From assembly GCF_017255415.1 (NCBI RefSeq), contig NZ_JAFJZZ010000001.1, forward strand, positions 744,001-808,000: a DNA stretch of 64,000 nucleotides. The letters run 5' to 3'. The notes under the pieces are model-generated. The model did no database searches, was not told where the DNA came from, and worked only from the letters and a program-made list of their open reading frames with translations. Below, piece after piece: positions 1 through 9,814 of the stretch. The first letter of the stretch is position 1, and the number at the start of each line of letters is the position of its first letter. The translations under genes and the position numbers were made by a program. This DNA comes from Clostridium aminobutyricum (lineage in GTDB: Bacteria; Bacillota; Clostridia; Peptostreptococcales; Anaerovoracaceae).

Positions 1-476
1 TTGATTATTACACGAAAACAGCTTTTGAATTTGTTTCCAATAAGATTGGTGCACAAGGTACTGTATGCGGCGGCGGTCGTTACGATAACCTGATTGAACA
101 GCTTGGAGGACCGGATATTCCGGGTGTTGGTTTTGGTTTAGGAAAAGAACGGTTATTGTTGATTTTAGAGGCAAATGGTATTGACATACCGGAACCGGAT
201 GCAACAGACGTATTTATTGCCGTTATGGGAGAACAATCCAAAGCTTATGGTCTATCCTTGCTTCGAAAGCTTCGCTTAGAGGGCATTAAGGCAGAAATGG
301 ATTTATTGGCACGAAATTTCAAAGGACAGTTCAAGTATGCGGATCGAATTAATGCAAAGTATACCATTGTCATCGGAGAGAATGAGCTGAATGAAGGAAA
401 GGTTGCTATCAAAACGATGGCAACTTCTGAGCAGAAGCTAGTCGACATCAACGACATCATCAGTGAATTAAAATAA
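1..476 (+). CDS. hisS: Histidine-tRNA ligase, C-terminal part (start outside window)
   Basis: The reading frame is open from base 3 to the stop at 474-476 and gives 157 residues without a start, so the gene begins before the window. The GGGRYD motif near residue 23 and the FGLGKERLLLIL segment (class II motif 3) near residue 45 are hallmarks of histidyl-tRNA synthetase. The rest matches the C-terminal HGTP-type anticodon-binding domain. The enzyme charges tRNA-His in the cytoplasm. It is followed after 39 bases by aspS, the usual hisS-aspS pair of Firmicutes, and is probably cotranscribed with it. Confidence 0.95.
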   Translation, partial: DYYTKTAFEFVSNKIGAQGTVCGGGRYDNLIEQLGGPDIPGVGFGLGKERLLLILEANGIDIPEPDATDVFIAVMGEQSKAYGLSLLRKLRLEGIKAEMDLLARNFKGQFKYADRINAKYTIVIGENELNEGKVAIKTMATSEQKLVDINDIISELK

Positions 477-515
477 AAAACGATAGATAAAAGAAGAGAA
501 TAGGAGAGCATAACT

Positions 516-2279
516 ATGAGCAATGTATTTAAACGAACACACATGTGCGGTATTTTAAATTCAAGCAATATCGATGAAAGCGTTGTATTAAACGGATGGA
601 TTCAAAAGAGAAGGAATCTGGGCGGGTTGATTTTCTGTGATGTAAGAGATAAGACCGGTATCGTTCAAGTCGTTTTTGATGATAAAATCCCTCAAGAACT
701 TTTTGAAAAAGCAGATACGCTGCGAAGTGAATATGTTGTCGGCGTAAAGGGAATCGTAAAGGAAAGACAATCCAAAAATCCGGAGCTGCCAACCGGGGAT
801 ATTGAAGTTTTTGCAAATGATCTTGTAATCTATTCGGAAGCGGAAACTCCTCCGATTTATATTAAGGACGATGATAACGTAGATGATAACCTACGATTAA
901 AATACAGGTATTTGGATCTGAGAAAAGTCAAGATGCAGAAGAATTTAACCTTTCGGCATAACATCGCTAAAATAGCCAGAGAATATTTTGATAGTCAAGG
1001 ATTTACGGAAGTAGAAACCCCTATATTAATCAAGTCTACTCCGGAAGGTGCAAGAGACTATTTGGTACCAAGCAGAGTAAACCCCGGTCAGTTCTATGCT
1101 TTGCCTCAATCTCCGCAGATGTTTAAGCAGCTGCTCATGGTTGGCGGAACCGATCGTTATATTCAAATTGCAAAATGTTTCCGTGATGAAGATTTAAGAG
1201 CCGACAGACAGCCTGAATTTACTCAGATTGACCTTGAAATGTCTTTCGTAGATGAAGATGATGTCATTGAGATTCAAGAGGGTTTTTTAAAGAAGTTAAT
1301 GAAGGACGTCATGAATGTTGACGTTGTCACTCCTTTTCCAAGAATCCCTTATAGCGAAGCGATGGAACGTTACGGCAGTGATAAGCCGGACACCAGATTT
1401 AGCTTCGAATTAAAAAAACTGAACGATGTGGTGGCAGGATGTGATTTTAAGGTATTTACGGATGCCCTTGAGAAAGGCGGAGACGTTCGCGGTATCAACA
1501 TTGACGGAGGCTCCGAAAAGTTCAGCAGAAAAGATATCGACAAGCTGCAGGATGCGGCAAAACATTACGGTGCAAAGGGGCTTGTTTGGATGAGAATCGG
1601 TGAAGAAGAAATCACTTCTTCCGTAAGCAAGTTCTTTAATCAGGATCAATTAAAAGAAATCGCAGCTGTTTTTGAAGCAAAGGCAGGCGACTTGATTCTC
1701 ATTGTGTCTGATAAAGCGAAAGTTGTGTTTGACAGCTTAGGCTTCTTAAGAAGAGAAATCGCCGGAAGACTCAATCTGTTGGACGACACGCAATATAATT
1801 TCTTGTGGGTAGTAGATTTCCCATTGTTTGAACAGGATGAAGAGACCAATTCGTATTCCGCTATGCACCATCCGTTCACATCACCTAAAATGGAAGATTT
1901 GCACCTGTTGGATACAGATCCCGGCAAAGTACGGGCAAAAGCGTATGATATCGTATTGAATGGCGTAGAACTTGGCGGCGGAAGCATTCGAATTCACGAT
2001 AAAGATCTTCAGGCAAAAATGTTTGAACTTCTTGGTGTCTCTGATGAGGATGCCAATGAAAAGTTCGGATTCCTATTGGAAGCATTCCGATATGGAACGC
2101 CTCCTCACGGTGGATTAGCTTATGGTTTAGACCGATTGGTTATGTTGCTTTCCTGGCAGCACAGCATCCGAGAAGTCATTGCTTTTCCTAAGAATCAGGC
2201 AGCACAATGCATGGTATGCGAAGCACCTGCACCGGTAGAAAAAACACAGCTTGAGGAACTTGGAATAAATATAAAATAA
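516..2279 (+). CDS. aspS: Aspartate-tRNA ligase
   Basis: This 587-residue class II aminoacyl-tRNA synthetase is of normal bacterial length. An N-terminal OB-fold anticodon-binding domain (about 1-110) is followed by the catalytic core with a QSPQ loop near 198, motif 2 (FRDEDLRADRQPEF, about 222-235) and motif 3 (GLDRLVMLL, about 536-544). The bacterial GAD insertion lies between motifs 2 and 3. The ATG is preceded by AGGAGA at a good distance. It charges tRNA-Asp; whether it also charges tRNA-Asn cannot be decided from this window. It sits between hisS and nadD on the same strand. Confidence 0.97.
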   Translation: MSNVFKRTHMCGILNSSNIDESVVLNGWIQKRRNLGGLIFCDVRDKTGIVQVVFDDKIPQELFEKADTLRSEYVVGVKGIVKERQSKNPELPTGDIEVFANDLVIYSEAETPPIYIKDDDNVDDNLRLKYRYLDLRKVKMQKNLTFRHNIAKIAREYFDSQGFTEVETPILIKSTPEGARDYLVPSRVNPGQFYALPQSPQMFKQLLMVGGTDRYIQIAKCFRDEDLRADRQPEFTQIDLEMSFVDEDDVIEIQEGFLKKLMKDVMNVDVVTPFPRIPYSEAMERYGSDKPDTRFSFELKKLNDVVAGCDFKVFTDALEKGGDVRGINIDGGSEKFSRKDIDKLQDAAKHYGAKGLVWMRIGEEEITSSVSKFFNQDQLKEIAAVFEAKAGDLILIVSDKAKVVFDSLGFLRREIAGRLNLLDDTQYNFLWVVDFPLFEQDEETNSYSAMHHPFTSPKMEDLHLLDTDPGKVRAKAYDIVLNGVELGGGSIRIHDKDLQAKMFELLGVSDEDANEKFGFLLEAFRYGTPPHGGLAYGLDRLVMLLSWQHSIREVIAFPKNQAAQCMVCEAPAPVEKTQLEELGINIK

Positions 2280-2303
2280 AATTTCTTAGATAATGGAGAC
2301 AGA

Positions 2304-2909
2304 ATGAAAAAGATAGGGGTATACGGAGGAAGTTTCGATCCTATCCACGTAGGACATATCGAATTAGCAAAACAGGCAAGAGATGAACTGAATTTAGAGA
2401 AACTTCTTTTTGTTCCTGTAAAAAATCAACCTTTTAAATTAGGCCAATTGATGAGCTCCGATGAAGATCGAGTGCGTATGCTCAAGCTCGCTCTCGAAGG
2501 AGAAGAAAAACTCGAAATTTCCTATGCGGAACTTGAATCAAACGAAATCTCTTATACGTTAAATACATTGAGAAAAATTCGCAGCCAATTTGACCAAGAT
2601 ACAGAGATATACTTTATCTTGGGTACCGATTCCTTTTTAAAGATCGAAATATGGCATGATGCTCCGGCATTACTAAGTGAATTTTCTTATGCTATCGGCG
2701 CACGGCCCGGATATAGAGAAGAAGAATTAAAATCTTGTATAGACCATATCAGAGAAGTCTATAATACTACTGTGGTATTATTAAACAATGAATTACTTCC
2801 GATTTCCTCTACTGAAATCAAAGAACGGCTCTATAACGGTGAAGAAATAGATACGCTAGTGCCTTTGCCTGTAGAAAGGTATATTTATGATAACGGATTG
2901 TATCACTAA
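2304..2909 (+). CDS. nadD: Nicotinate-nucleotide adenylyltransferase
   Basis: This 201-residue protein transfers AMP from ATP to nicotinate mononucleotide in NAD synthesis. The N-terminal GGSFDPIHVGH (residues 9-19) carries the HxGH nucleotidyltransferase motif, and ISSTEIKERL near 168-177 is the second conserved motif of the family. Length is typical. GGAGAC precedes the ATG. The end overlaps the next gene, yqeK, by 23 bases; the nadD-yqeK-rsfS order is standard in Firmicutes and supports all three calls. Confidence 0.96.
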   Translation: MKKIGVYGGSFDPIHVGHIELAKQARDELNLEKLLFVPVKNQPFKLGQLMSSDEDRVRMLKLALEGEEKLEISYAELESNEISYTLNTLRKIRSQFDQDTEIYFILGTDSFLKIEIWHDAPALLSEFSYAIGARPGYREEELKSCIDHIREVYNTTVVLLNNELLPISSTEIKERLYNGEEIDTLVPLPVERYIYDNGLYH

Positions 2910-3465
2910 TTATATAGAAATTAATCTTTCATACAAGAGAAAGCACCATATTTATGGAGTCAAGGATACAGCTATCCGGTTAGCAAGGTTTTATCATGAA
3001 GACGAAAACAAAGCGGAATTAGCCGCCTTGTTTCATGACATGTTTCGAGGTGCTTCTGAACAAACGTTGAATGATTATGTAAAGGAGTTCGGCCTTGCAG
3101 ACAAATATTTGAATAACAAAAATCTTGCTCACGGAAAGATTGCAGCTTGTGTCATGAAACGGGATTATGCGATTCAAGATGAAGAACTTTTAAATGCGGT
3201 TTCTTTTCACACGACTGGCAGAGCAGGGATGTCTACGCTGGAGAAGATTATCTATTTAGCGGATGCGATCGAACCGAACCGTTCTTATCCGGGTGTGGAT
3301 GAACTTCGAAAGCTTGCCTTTCAAAACCTTGATGATGCGTGTATCCTGTCTTTATCCAGAACCATCGATTTTGTGAAAAGCAGAGGTTTATTTTTGGATG
3401 AAGATACGGTAAAAGCGAAAGATGATTTAATAAAAAATAAGGAGAACATGAATGAACAACAGTAA
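2887..3465 (+). CDS. yqeK: YqeK-type HD-domain hydrolase (Ap4A hydrolase family)
   Basis: This is a 192-residue HD-domain protein with the metal-binding His-Asp pair at about residues 50-51 (ALFHDMFRG) and an early histidine pair (KRKHHIYGV). YqeK proteins are known as symmetrical diadenosine tetraphosphate hydrolases. The ATG lies inside the end of nadD and is preceded by AAAGG eight bases upstream. The gene overlaps rsfS by 14 bases, so translation of the three genes is probably coupled. Confidence 0.92.
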   Translation: MITDCITNYIEINLSYKRKHHIYGVKDTAIRLARFYHEDENKAELAALFHDMFRGASEQTLNDYVKEFGLADKYLNNKNLAHGKIAACVMKRDYAIQDEELLNAVSFHTTGRAGMSTLEKIIYLADAIEPNRSYPGVDELRKLAFQNLDDACILSLSRTIDFVKSRGLFLDEDTVKAKDDLIKNKENMNEQQ

Positions 3466-3805
3466 AGAAGCTGCTCTATTGGCGGTAAAGGTTTTAGATA
3501 ATAAGAAAGCACAGGATATTGTGGTAATTGATATTAGTGTAAAATCTTCATTTGCAGATTATTTTGTGTTAGCTTCCGGCAGCAGCGAACGACAGATCAG
3601 TGCACTGCGAGATGATATTGACGAAGAATTTGCTAAAGCAAATATTGCTTTAAAAGGGATAGAGGGACAACCGTCCTCCGGCTGGATTCTGATGGACTTT
3701 GGTGATGTCATAGTAAATTTACTTACTGTGGAAATGCGTCAACGGTACAATATTGAAAAGGTTTGGGGAGACTGTGAATTTTTAGAACTTGATTTGGAGG
3801 ATTAA
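3452..3805 (+). CDS. rsfS: Ribosome silencing factor RsfS
   Basis: This 117-residue protein is of the Iojap/RsfS family, which binds ribosomal protein uL14 and blocks subunit joining when nutrients are short. The family core is visible as the SSFADYFVLASGSSERQ stretch (about 30-47) and the GQPSSGWILMDFGDVIVNL stretch. The start is placed at the second of two nearby ATGs because only that one is in frame; AAGGAG lies upstream. It overlaps the end of yqeK and is three bases from leuS. Confidence 0.95.
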   Translation: MNNSKEAALLAVKVLDNKKAQDIVVIDISVKSSFADYFVLASGSSERQISALRDDIDEEFAKANIALKGIEGQPSSGWILMDFGDVIVNLLTVEMRQRYNIEKVWGDCEFLELDLED

Positions 3806-3808
3806 TCG

Positions 3809-6280
3809 ATGTTAGAAAAGTACAATTTCGGCGAGATTGAAAGCAAATGGCAGAAATACTGGGAAGACGAAAAAATATTCCGCACTTCTGAAGTCGAAGG
3901 GAAAGAAAAATATTATGTATTGGAGATGTTCCCATATCCATCAGGGAAATTACATATGGGTCATGTAAGAAATTATTCCATCGGTGATGTAATCGCACGA
4001 TATAAGACGATGGCCGGTTTTAATGTTCTTCATCCAATGGGATACGATTCCTTTGGTCTGCCTGCTGAAAATGCGGCAATAAAACATGGGATTGCACCAG
4101 CTATCTGGACGACGCAAAATATTGCTGAAATGACAGAGCAGTTAAAAGAATTAGGCTTTTCCTATGATTGGGATAGAGAAGTGGCTACTTGCCGCCCTGA
4201 CTATTACAAGTGGATGCAATGGATTTTCATTCAATTTTACAACAAAGGATTGGCTTATAAAAAAGAAAATCCGGTGAACTGGTGTCCAAGCTGTCAGACC
4301 GTACTTGCCAATGAACAGGTTGTGGATGGCTGCTGTGAACGATGTAAATCGTTAGTAGGCAAAAAAGAATTATCTCAATGGTATTTTAAGATTACGGATT
4401 ATGCAGATAGATTGCTGGATAATCTTGAAGTCTTAGAAGGCTGGCCTGCAAAAGTAAAGACCATGCAGAAAAACTGGATCGGGAAGAGCATCGGAGCCGA
4501 AGTGGACTTCGACATTGAAGGATATCCTGAAAAACTCAAGATTTTCACAACGAGGCCGGATACGTTATATGGCGTGACTTATATGGTACTTGCCCCAGAG
4601 CATCCTTTTGTTAAAAAATTAGTTGAAGGAACAGAATATGCTGAGGCAGTAGAAGAATATTTGGATAAAGTTCAGCATATGTCCGATATTGAAAGAACTT
4701 CAACCACAAATGAAAAAACTGGCGTATTTATTGGTAAATATTCTATTAATCCATTGAATGGGAAAAAAGTTCCGATTTTTATCTCTGACTATGTATTGAT
4801 GGATTATGGTACTGGTGCTATCATGGCAGTTCCTGCTCATGATGAAAGAGACTTCGCATTTGCAAAGAAGTTTGACTGCGAGATTATACCGGTAGTTGAA
4901 TCTGCTGATCCAGCTATTGATATCAATAATCTGAAGGAAGCATTTGTTGCGGAAGGTAAAATGATTAATTCTGAAATGTTCACAGGGTTGAACAATAAGG
5001 AAGCAATCATTAAAATTATAGATTACCTTGAAGAAAAAGGAATAGGTAAAAAGTCCATCAACTATCGTCTAAGAGATTGGTTAATTTCAAGACAGCGGTA
5101 TTGGGGTACTCCTATTCCGATGATTCACTGTGAAGACTGCGGATGGGTTCCGGAGAAGGAAGAAAATCTTCCGGTATTGTTACCTACAGACGTAGAATTT
5201 ACAGGAAAGGGAGAGTCTCCGCTTACAACAAGCAAGACTTTCGCAAAAACAACTTGTCCTACGTGTGGAAAAGAAGCAACTAGAGAAATGGATACCATGG
5301 ATACTTTCCTTGACTCTTCTTGGTACTTCTTACGATACACGGATGCGAAAAATGACAAAGAAGCATTCAATAAGGACAAACAAAAATACTGGATGAATGT
5401 AGACCAGTATATCGGAGGCGTTGAGCATGCAATTCTTCACTTAATGTATGCGCGATTCTTCCAGATGGCACTTTATGATCTGGGTTATACGAGTCATGAA
5501 GAACCGTTTGCAAACTTGTTAACACAGGGTATGGTTATAAAAGACGGCAAAAAGATGTCTAAATCCATCGGAAATGTAGTCAGCCCTGAAGAAATTATTA
5601 AAAAATACGGAGCAGATACAGCAAGATTGTTTATATTATTTGCGGCACCGCCGGAAAGAGAATTAGACTGGTCTGATGCCGGAGTAGAAGGAAGTTTCCG
5701 ATTCATAAACAGAGTATACAGACTTGTTTATGAATTGAGAGATTTGGTTCAAGATGCCCCTGAATCTTATATTTTAGAAACAGAGGCCGATAAGTCTTTA
5801 GCATACGAAATGAATACAACCATTAAAAAGGTTTCGGAAGACGTAGGCGGAAGATTTAGTTTCAATACAGCAATCAGCTCGATCATGGAAATGGTTAATG
5901 AAATGTATAAATATAAAGAATACGACGACATTAACCTTGGATTGCTAAAAGCAGCTGTCAATAATCTTGTGCTAATCCTTTCCCCATTTACTCCTCACAT
6001 TTGTGAAGAAATGTGGCAGAACCTTGGTCATAATGAGTCTGTTTACAAGACGAGCTGGCCAAAATATGATGAATCTGCTCTCGTAAAAGACACTGTGGAA
6101 ATCGTTATCCAAATAAACGGAAAAGTAAAAGAAAAGATGAATGTTGCAAATAATTTAGATAAGGCAGCATTTGAAAAGATGGCTATGGAGAACGATAAAG
6201 TAAAAGCATTAACAGCAGGCAAAACGATTGTTAAGATTATTGCAGTGCCGAACAAGCTGCTTAACATTGTCGTTAAATAG
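3809..6280 (+). CDS. leuS: Leucine-tRNA ligase
   Basis: This 823-residue class I aminoacyl-tRNA synthetase charges tRNA-Leu. The HIGH-type motif reads [11 protein letters not shown] (about 43-53) and the KMSKS loop is at about 582-586. A zinc-ribbon with CPSC and CERC pairs sits near 159-180, and the large CP1 editing domain follows it. The C-terminal FKMA-type tail is normal. The ATG is preceded by TTGGAGG. It is the last synthetase gene of this cluster. Confidence 0.97.
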   Translation: MLEKYNFGEIESKWQKYWEDEKIFRTSEVEGKEKYYVLEMFPYPSGKLHMGHVRNYSIGDVIARYKTMAGFNVLHPMGYDSFGLPAENAAIKHGIAPAIWTTQNIAEMTEQLKELGFSYDWDREVATCRPDYYKWMQWIFIQFYNKGLAYKKENPVNWCPSCQTVLANEQVVDGCCERCKSLVGKKELSQWYFKITDYADRLLDNLEVLEGWPAKVKTMQKNWIGKSIGAEVDFDIEGYPEKLKIFTTRPDTLYGVTYMVLAPEHPFVKKLVEGTEYAEAVEEYLDKVQHMSDIERTSTTNEKTGVFIGKYSINPLNGKKVPIFISDYVLMDYGTGAIMAVPAHDERDFAFAKKFDCEIIPVVESADPAIDINNLKEAFVAEGKMINSEMFTGLNNKEAIIKIIDYLEEKGIGKKSINYRLRDWLISRQRYWGTPIPMIHCEDCGWVPEKEENLPVLLPTDVEFTGKGESPLTTSKTFAKTTCPTCGKEATREMDTMDTFLDSSWYFLRYTDAKNDKEAFNKDKQKYWMNVDQYIGGVEHAILHLMYARFFQMALYDLGYTSHEEPFANLLTQGMVIKDGKKMSKSIGNVVSPEEIIKKYGADTARLFILFAAPPERELDWSDAGVEGSFRFINRVYRLVYELRDLVQDAPESYILETEADKSLAYEMNTTIKKVSEDVGGRFSFNTAISSIMEMVNEMYKYKEYDDINLGLLKAAVNNLVLILSPFTPHICEEMWQNLGHNESVYKTSWPKYDESALVKDTVEIVIQINGKVKEKMNVANNLDKAAFEKMAMENDKVKALTAGKTIVKIIAVPNKLLNIVVK

Positions 6281-6310
6281 CTCCATAGCAACTTTTAGAA
6301 CGGAGACAGA

Positions 6311-7987
6311 ATGAGAAAAAGAAATAGTAAGAAGGGTGGCAGCCTACGCGTTATTCCTATAGGCGGACTAAATGAGATCGGAAAAAACATGACGCTTTTG
6401 GAATATAATGACGATATACTAATCATAGATTGCGGTATGTCATTCCCCGAAGATGAAATGTACGGAATTGATATTGTTATACCAGACTTTAGCTATATCA
6501 TTAAGAACAAGGAAAAAATAAAAGGTATGGTATTGACACATGGTCATGAAGACCATATCGGAGCGATCCCTTATTTGTTGAATACGACTCGGGTACCGAT
6601 TTACGGAACCCGTTTAACGCTCGGCTTAGTTGAAAATAAACTAAAAGAGCATGGGATTAAGGCCGATTTAAATACAATCGCCTCAGGAGATAAGGTTCAG
6701 CTTGGGTGCTTTAATGTAGAAGCGATTCGAAGTACCCACTCGGTTGCCGATTCGATTTGTTTGTCCATCGATACACCGGTCGGAAGAGTGTTCCATACAG
6801 GGGACTTTAAGATCGATTACACCCCAGTGGACGGTGCCCCTATTGATTTTGCAAAATTAGCCGAATTAGGCTCAAAAGGTGTGCTGCTTATGATGTGTGA
6901 CAGCACAAATGCTACAAAACCAGGCTATTCGGCCTCAGAGCAAACAGTAGGTGTGGCTATTGAAAATATATTTAGAGGCTCGGAGGCGAGAATCCTTATC
7001 GCAACTTTCTCGTCCAATGTGCATCGCGTACAGAAGATCATTGATACGGCGGTTCTGTTTAACCGAAAGGTTGCCGTATCCGGCAGAAGTATGGTCAATG
7101 TTGTAACCATTGCGATGGAACTGGGTTACTTGAAAGTTCCGCCAAATGTATTGGTTGATATCAATAAAACCAAAAATATTCCGGATAAGGAATTGGTTAT
7201 CATAACAACAGGAAGTCAGGGAGAACCAATGTCTGCACTAACCCGAATGGCGAGCAACGATCATAAAGCGGTTACCATCAAAAAAGGCGATATGGTTATC
7301 TTATCGTCCAGTCCGGTACCGGGCAATGAAAAGACGGTTTCCAATGTTGTCAATAAGTTATTTGAAAAAGGGGCCGATGTAATCTATTCAGACATAGCGG
7401 ATATTCACGTATCCGGCCATGCGTGTGAAGAAGAGCTGAAGTTGATGCATTCGCTCATAAAGCCGAAATTTTTTGTACCGGTACACGGTGAATACCGGCA
7501 TTTAAAGAAACATTCCAATATTGCAGAAAAATTAGGCTATGATCCTTCTCATATTTTCATCCTTGAAAATGGAAATGTGTTAAGCCTTACTTCAAACAGT
7601 GCAGAAATATTGAAGGAAGAAGTTCCGTCTCAAGCTATTTATGTAGATGGCTTAGGCGTAGGGGATGTAGGCAATATTGTTTTGCGAGACAGAAAATTGC
7701 TTTCGGAATCGGGACTGATCATTGTTGTGGCAGCCATTGATAAAGCAAGCGGTACAGTTTGCTCCGGACCGGATCTGATTTCAAGAGGATTCGTCTATGT
7801 AAGAGAAAATGAAAATTTAATTGATCAGGCACGAGCAATCGCCGCAAAAACGCTGGATAAGTGCTGTGAGGAAAACATCAAAGATTGGAATGCATTAAAA
7901 ACAGCAGTTCGAGATGATTTAAGAGGGTTTATTTATAAACAGACAAAAAGAAGCCCTGTTATTTTACCGATTTTCCTAGAAGTTTAA
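6311..7987 (+). CDS. rnj: Ribonuclease J
   Basis: This 558-residue metallo-beta-lactamase/beta-CASP nuclease processes and degrades RNA with both endonuclease and 5'-exonuclease activity. The zinc site HGHEDH is at residues 77-82, a second metal ligand region reads FHTGDFKID, and beta-CASP motifs (SGRSM, TTGSQGEP, VHGEYRH) follow in order. Length matches RNase J1/J2. CGGAGA precedes the ATG. A perfect 12-bp stem lies directly downstream at 8007-8040. Confidence 0.94.
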   Translation: MRKRNSKKGGSLRVIPIGGLNEIGKNMTLLEYNDDILIIDCGMSFPEDEMYGIDIVIPDFSYIIKNKEKIKGMVLTHGHEDHIGAIPYLLNTTRVPIYGTRLTLGLVENKLKEHGIKADLNTIASGDKVQLGCFNVEAIRSTHSVADSICLSIDTPVGRVFHTGDFKIDYTPVDGAPIDFAKLAELGSKGVLLMMCDSTNATKPGYSASEQTVGVAIENIFRGSEARILIATFSSNVHRVQKIIDTAVLFNRKVAVSGRSMVNVVTIAMELGYLKVPPNVLVDINKTKNIPDKELVIITTGSQGEPMSALTRMASNDHKAVTIKKGDMVILSSSPVPGNEKTVSNVVNKLFEKGADVIYSDIADIHVSGHACEEELKLMHSLIKPKFFVPVHGEYRHLKKHSNIAEKLGYDPSHIFILENGNVLSLTSNSAEILKEEVPSQAIYVDGLGVGDVGNIVLRDRKLLSESGLIIVVAAIDKASGTVCSGPDLISRGFVYVRENENLIDQARAIAAKTLDKCCEENIKDWNALKTAVRDDLRGFIYKQTKRSPVILPIFLEV

Positions 7988-8006
7988 TAAATAGTAGTTA
8001 ATTACC

Positions 8007-8040
8007 GCGAGTTTACTGAATATAATTACAGTAAACTCGC
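8007..8040. other. 12-bp perfect hairpin after ribonuclease J gene
   Basis: GCGAGTTTACTG (8007-8018) and CAGTAAACTCGC (8029-8040) form a perfect 12-bp stem with a 10-base AT-rich loop. The downstream flank is A-rich on the + strand, so there is no U-tract for a normal intrinsic terminator in either direction. It may stabilise the 3' end of the upstream mRNA or act as a processing site; this is inference. Confidence 0.6.
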
Positions 8041-8067
8041 AAAAATAATAAACATAAAGGAGACTCT

Positions 8068-8406
8068 ATGAACGTATATGATGCTGCCAGAGAATTGGCA
8101 ACCGCGATTAAGAATTCAGAAGAATTAAAGCAGTACGAAGATATAAAGGCACAAGTTTCACAACATGGCGAATTGACCGATATGCTGAATGATTTTCAGG
8201 CGAAACAAATTGAGATGCAAACAAGACAAATGCTCGGTCAGGAAATGGATGAAGAGTTTACTTCTCAAATCCAGCAGCTTTATGGAATCATGATGGCCGA
8301 TCCGCTTGCGGCACAATATTTACAGGCTGAATTAAGATTTTCACTGATGATGAATGATGTATATAAAATATTGGGGGAAGTGATTAGTCTTGGAAACCAG
8401 CAATAA
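8068..8406 (+). CDS. YlbF/YmcA family protein
   Basis: This 112-residue helical protein belongs to the YlbF/YmcA (DUF964) family, whose Bacillus members form the Y-complex with YaaT and help RNase Y process mRNAs. The N-terminal MNVYDAARELATAI and the LMMNDVYKIL C-terminal segment fit the family; no enzyme motif is expected. AAGGAGA precedes the ATG. It follows the RNase J gene, which agrees with an RNA-turnover role. Only one of the usual two paralogues is in this window. Confidence 0.85.
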   Translation: MNVYDAARELATAIKNSEELKQYEDIKAQVSQHGELTDMLNDFQAKQIEMQTRQMLGQEMDEEFTSQIQQLYGIMMADPLAAQYLQAELRFSLMMNDVYKILGEVISLGNQQ

Positions 8407-9094
8407 AATGATCAAAACACCCGAAGAGATTTTGAATATTATGAAAGCTTCTGCCATAGGAGATCTATGTTTTTCTCATATCCTTGGTTTTGTTCGCCCT
8501 GGCATGACGGAGCTTCAGGTTGCTGATGAAATCGAACGGGTTTTAAAATCCTTGGGAGCCGAAGGGCTTTCTTTCCCAACCATTTGCGTATCCGGTATAA
8601 ACACGACTTTACCTCATGGAGAACCCTCTGATAAGATCATCGAAGAGGGCGATCTCTTAACGATGGACTTTGGAGCTATTGTAAACGGTTACTGTGGAGA
8701 TATGACAAGAACCATTGGGATCGGACATCTGTCAGCAGAACAAAAAAAAGTATATCACATCGTTTTAGCCGCACAGCTTGCGGCTATTGATGCTTGCAAA
8801 GCAGGTGCAAAGTGCTTTGACGTGGATAAGGCTGCAAGAGATATCATCGAAGAGGCTGGCTATGGCGAATATTTCATTCACGGCACCGGACATGGAGTAG
8901 GTACCGAGGTTCACGAGAATCCGTATCTCAATACCAGAACCGATGAAATTTTAGAAGAATATATGCCTGTCACCATTGAGCCCGGTATTTATATTCCTGA
9001 CAAATTCGGTGTTCGAATTGAGGACTTGGCAATTGTGACATCTTTTGGTATAATAAATACCGTAAAATCAACCAAAGAATTGATAATTCTCTAA
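8390..9094 (+). CDS. M24 family metallopeptidase (Xaa-Pro peptidase catalytic domain only)
   Basis: This 234-residue pita-bread peptidase has the metal ligands in order: LPHGEPSD, TMDFGA, GDMTRT, GTGHGVG, EPGIYI and VRIEDLA. The ending (TKELIIL) and the position directly before efp match Bacillus YqhT, an Xaa-Pro dipeptidase-like protein, rather than MetAP. The N-terminal creatinase domain of about 120 residues is absent. The start is taken as TTG at 8390, with GGGGGAAG ten bases upstream and a 17-base overlap with the previous gene; ATG at 8408 is possible but has a poor ribosome site. Confidence 0.87.
   Translation: METSNKMIKTPEEILNIMKASAIGDLCFSHILGFVRPGMTELQVADEIERVLKSLGAEGLSFPTICVSGINTTLPHGEPSDKIIEEGDLLTMDFGAIVNGYCGDMTRTIGIGHLSAEQKKVYHIVLAAQLAAIDACKAGAKCFDVDKAARDIIEEAGYGEYFIHGTGHGVGTEVHENPYLNTRTDEILEEYMPVTIEPGIYIPDKFGVRIEDLAIVTSFGIINTVKSTKELIIL
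9026..9054 (+). promoter_or_regulatory. Internal promoter for efp
   Basis: TTGGCA (9026-9031), a 17-base spacer and a consensus TATAAT (9049-9054) lie inside the 3' end of the M24 peptidase gene, 90 bases before the efp start. This would allow efp to be transcribed on its own. Confidence 0.55.
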
Positions 9095-9143
9095 ATTTGA
9101 GGGTTTTGAGTTAATTTTGAAAACAATATTAAAGGAGTAAAGT

Positions 9144-9704
9144 ATGTTATACGCAAGTGACTTTAGAAAAGGCATGACATTTCAATTAAACGGTGAACCA
9201 CATGTGATTTTGGATTTCCAGCATGTAAAACCAGGTAAAGGAGCAGCTTTCGTTCGAACCAAATATAAGAACATTCTTACCGGAGCTACCAGAGAAGAAG
9301 CTTTTAATCCAAATGACAAGTTCCCAAAAGCACACATTGAAACAAAGCAAATGCAGTATTTATATAATGATGGTGAATTATACTACTTCATGGATCAGGA
9401 AAATTATGAACAGGTTCCTTTGATGGCAGAACAGGTAGAAGAGGCGATGAAGTACTTAAGAGAAAATGATGAGGCTACCATCAAATTCTATAACAATGCA
9501 GCTTTCTTAGTAGAAGCTCCTAACTTTGTAAACCTAAAGGTTATTGAAACAGAACCGGGCGTAAAAGGGGATACAGCTACAAACGTAACAAAAGCGGCTA
9601 TTGTTGAAACAGGTGCAACAATTCAGGTTCCTATTTTCATTGAAGAAGGCGAAGTAATTCAGATCGATACAAGATCCGGAGAATACTTAGGCAGAGCAAA
9701 ATAA
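9144..9704 (+). CDS. efp: Translation elongation factor P
   Basis: This 186-residue EF-P has the three usual beta-barrel domains and relieves ribosome stalling at proline runs. The tip loop of domain I reads [10 protein letters not shown], with Lys32 in the place that is modified in other bacteria. The ending ([12 protein letters not shown]-like) is the family signature. A strong ribosome site, AAAGGAG, precedes the ATG. A clear intrinsic terminator follows at 9765-9789. Confidence 0.97.
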   Translation: MLYASDFRKGMTFQLNGEPHVILDFQHVKPGKGAAFVRTKYKNILTGATREEAFNPNDKFPKAHIETKQMQYLYNDGELYYFMDQENYEQVPLMAEQVEEAMKYLRENDEATIKFYNNAAFLVEAPNFVNLKVIETEPGVKGDTATNVTKAAIVETGATIQVPIFIEEGEVIQIDTRSGEYLGRAK

Positions 9705-9764
9705 CGGGGTGAAAATATCTCCCGTCTCGTTGCAACGTGCCAACTGAATAAAGAATAATCAATG

Positions 9765-9790
9765 GGGACGTTATTTATACGTCCCTTTTC
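9765..9790 (+). terminator. Intrinsic terminator after efp
   Basis: GGGACGT (9765-9771), a 7-base loop and ACGTCCC (9779-9785) are followed by TTTT. Confidence 0.8.
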
Positions 9791-9814
9791 ATAGCTTAAC
9801 AAAAGAGGAATACT

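Noticed and set aside
477-515. Possible T-box leader before the synthetase genes
   Set aside because: The gaps before aspS and leuS are too short and show no T-box sequence or specifier hairpin.
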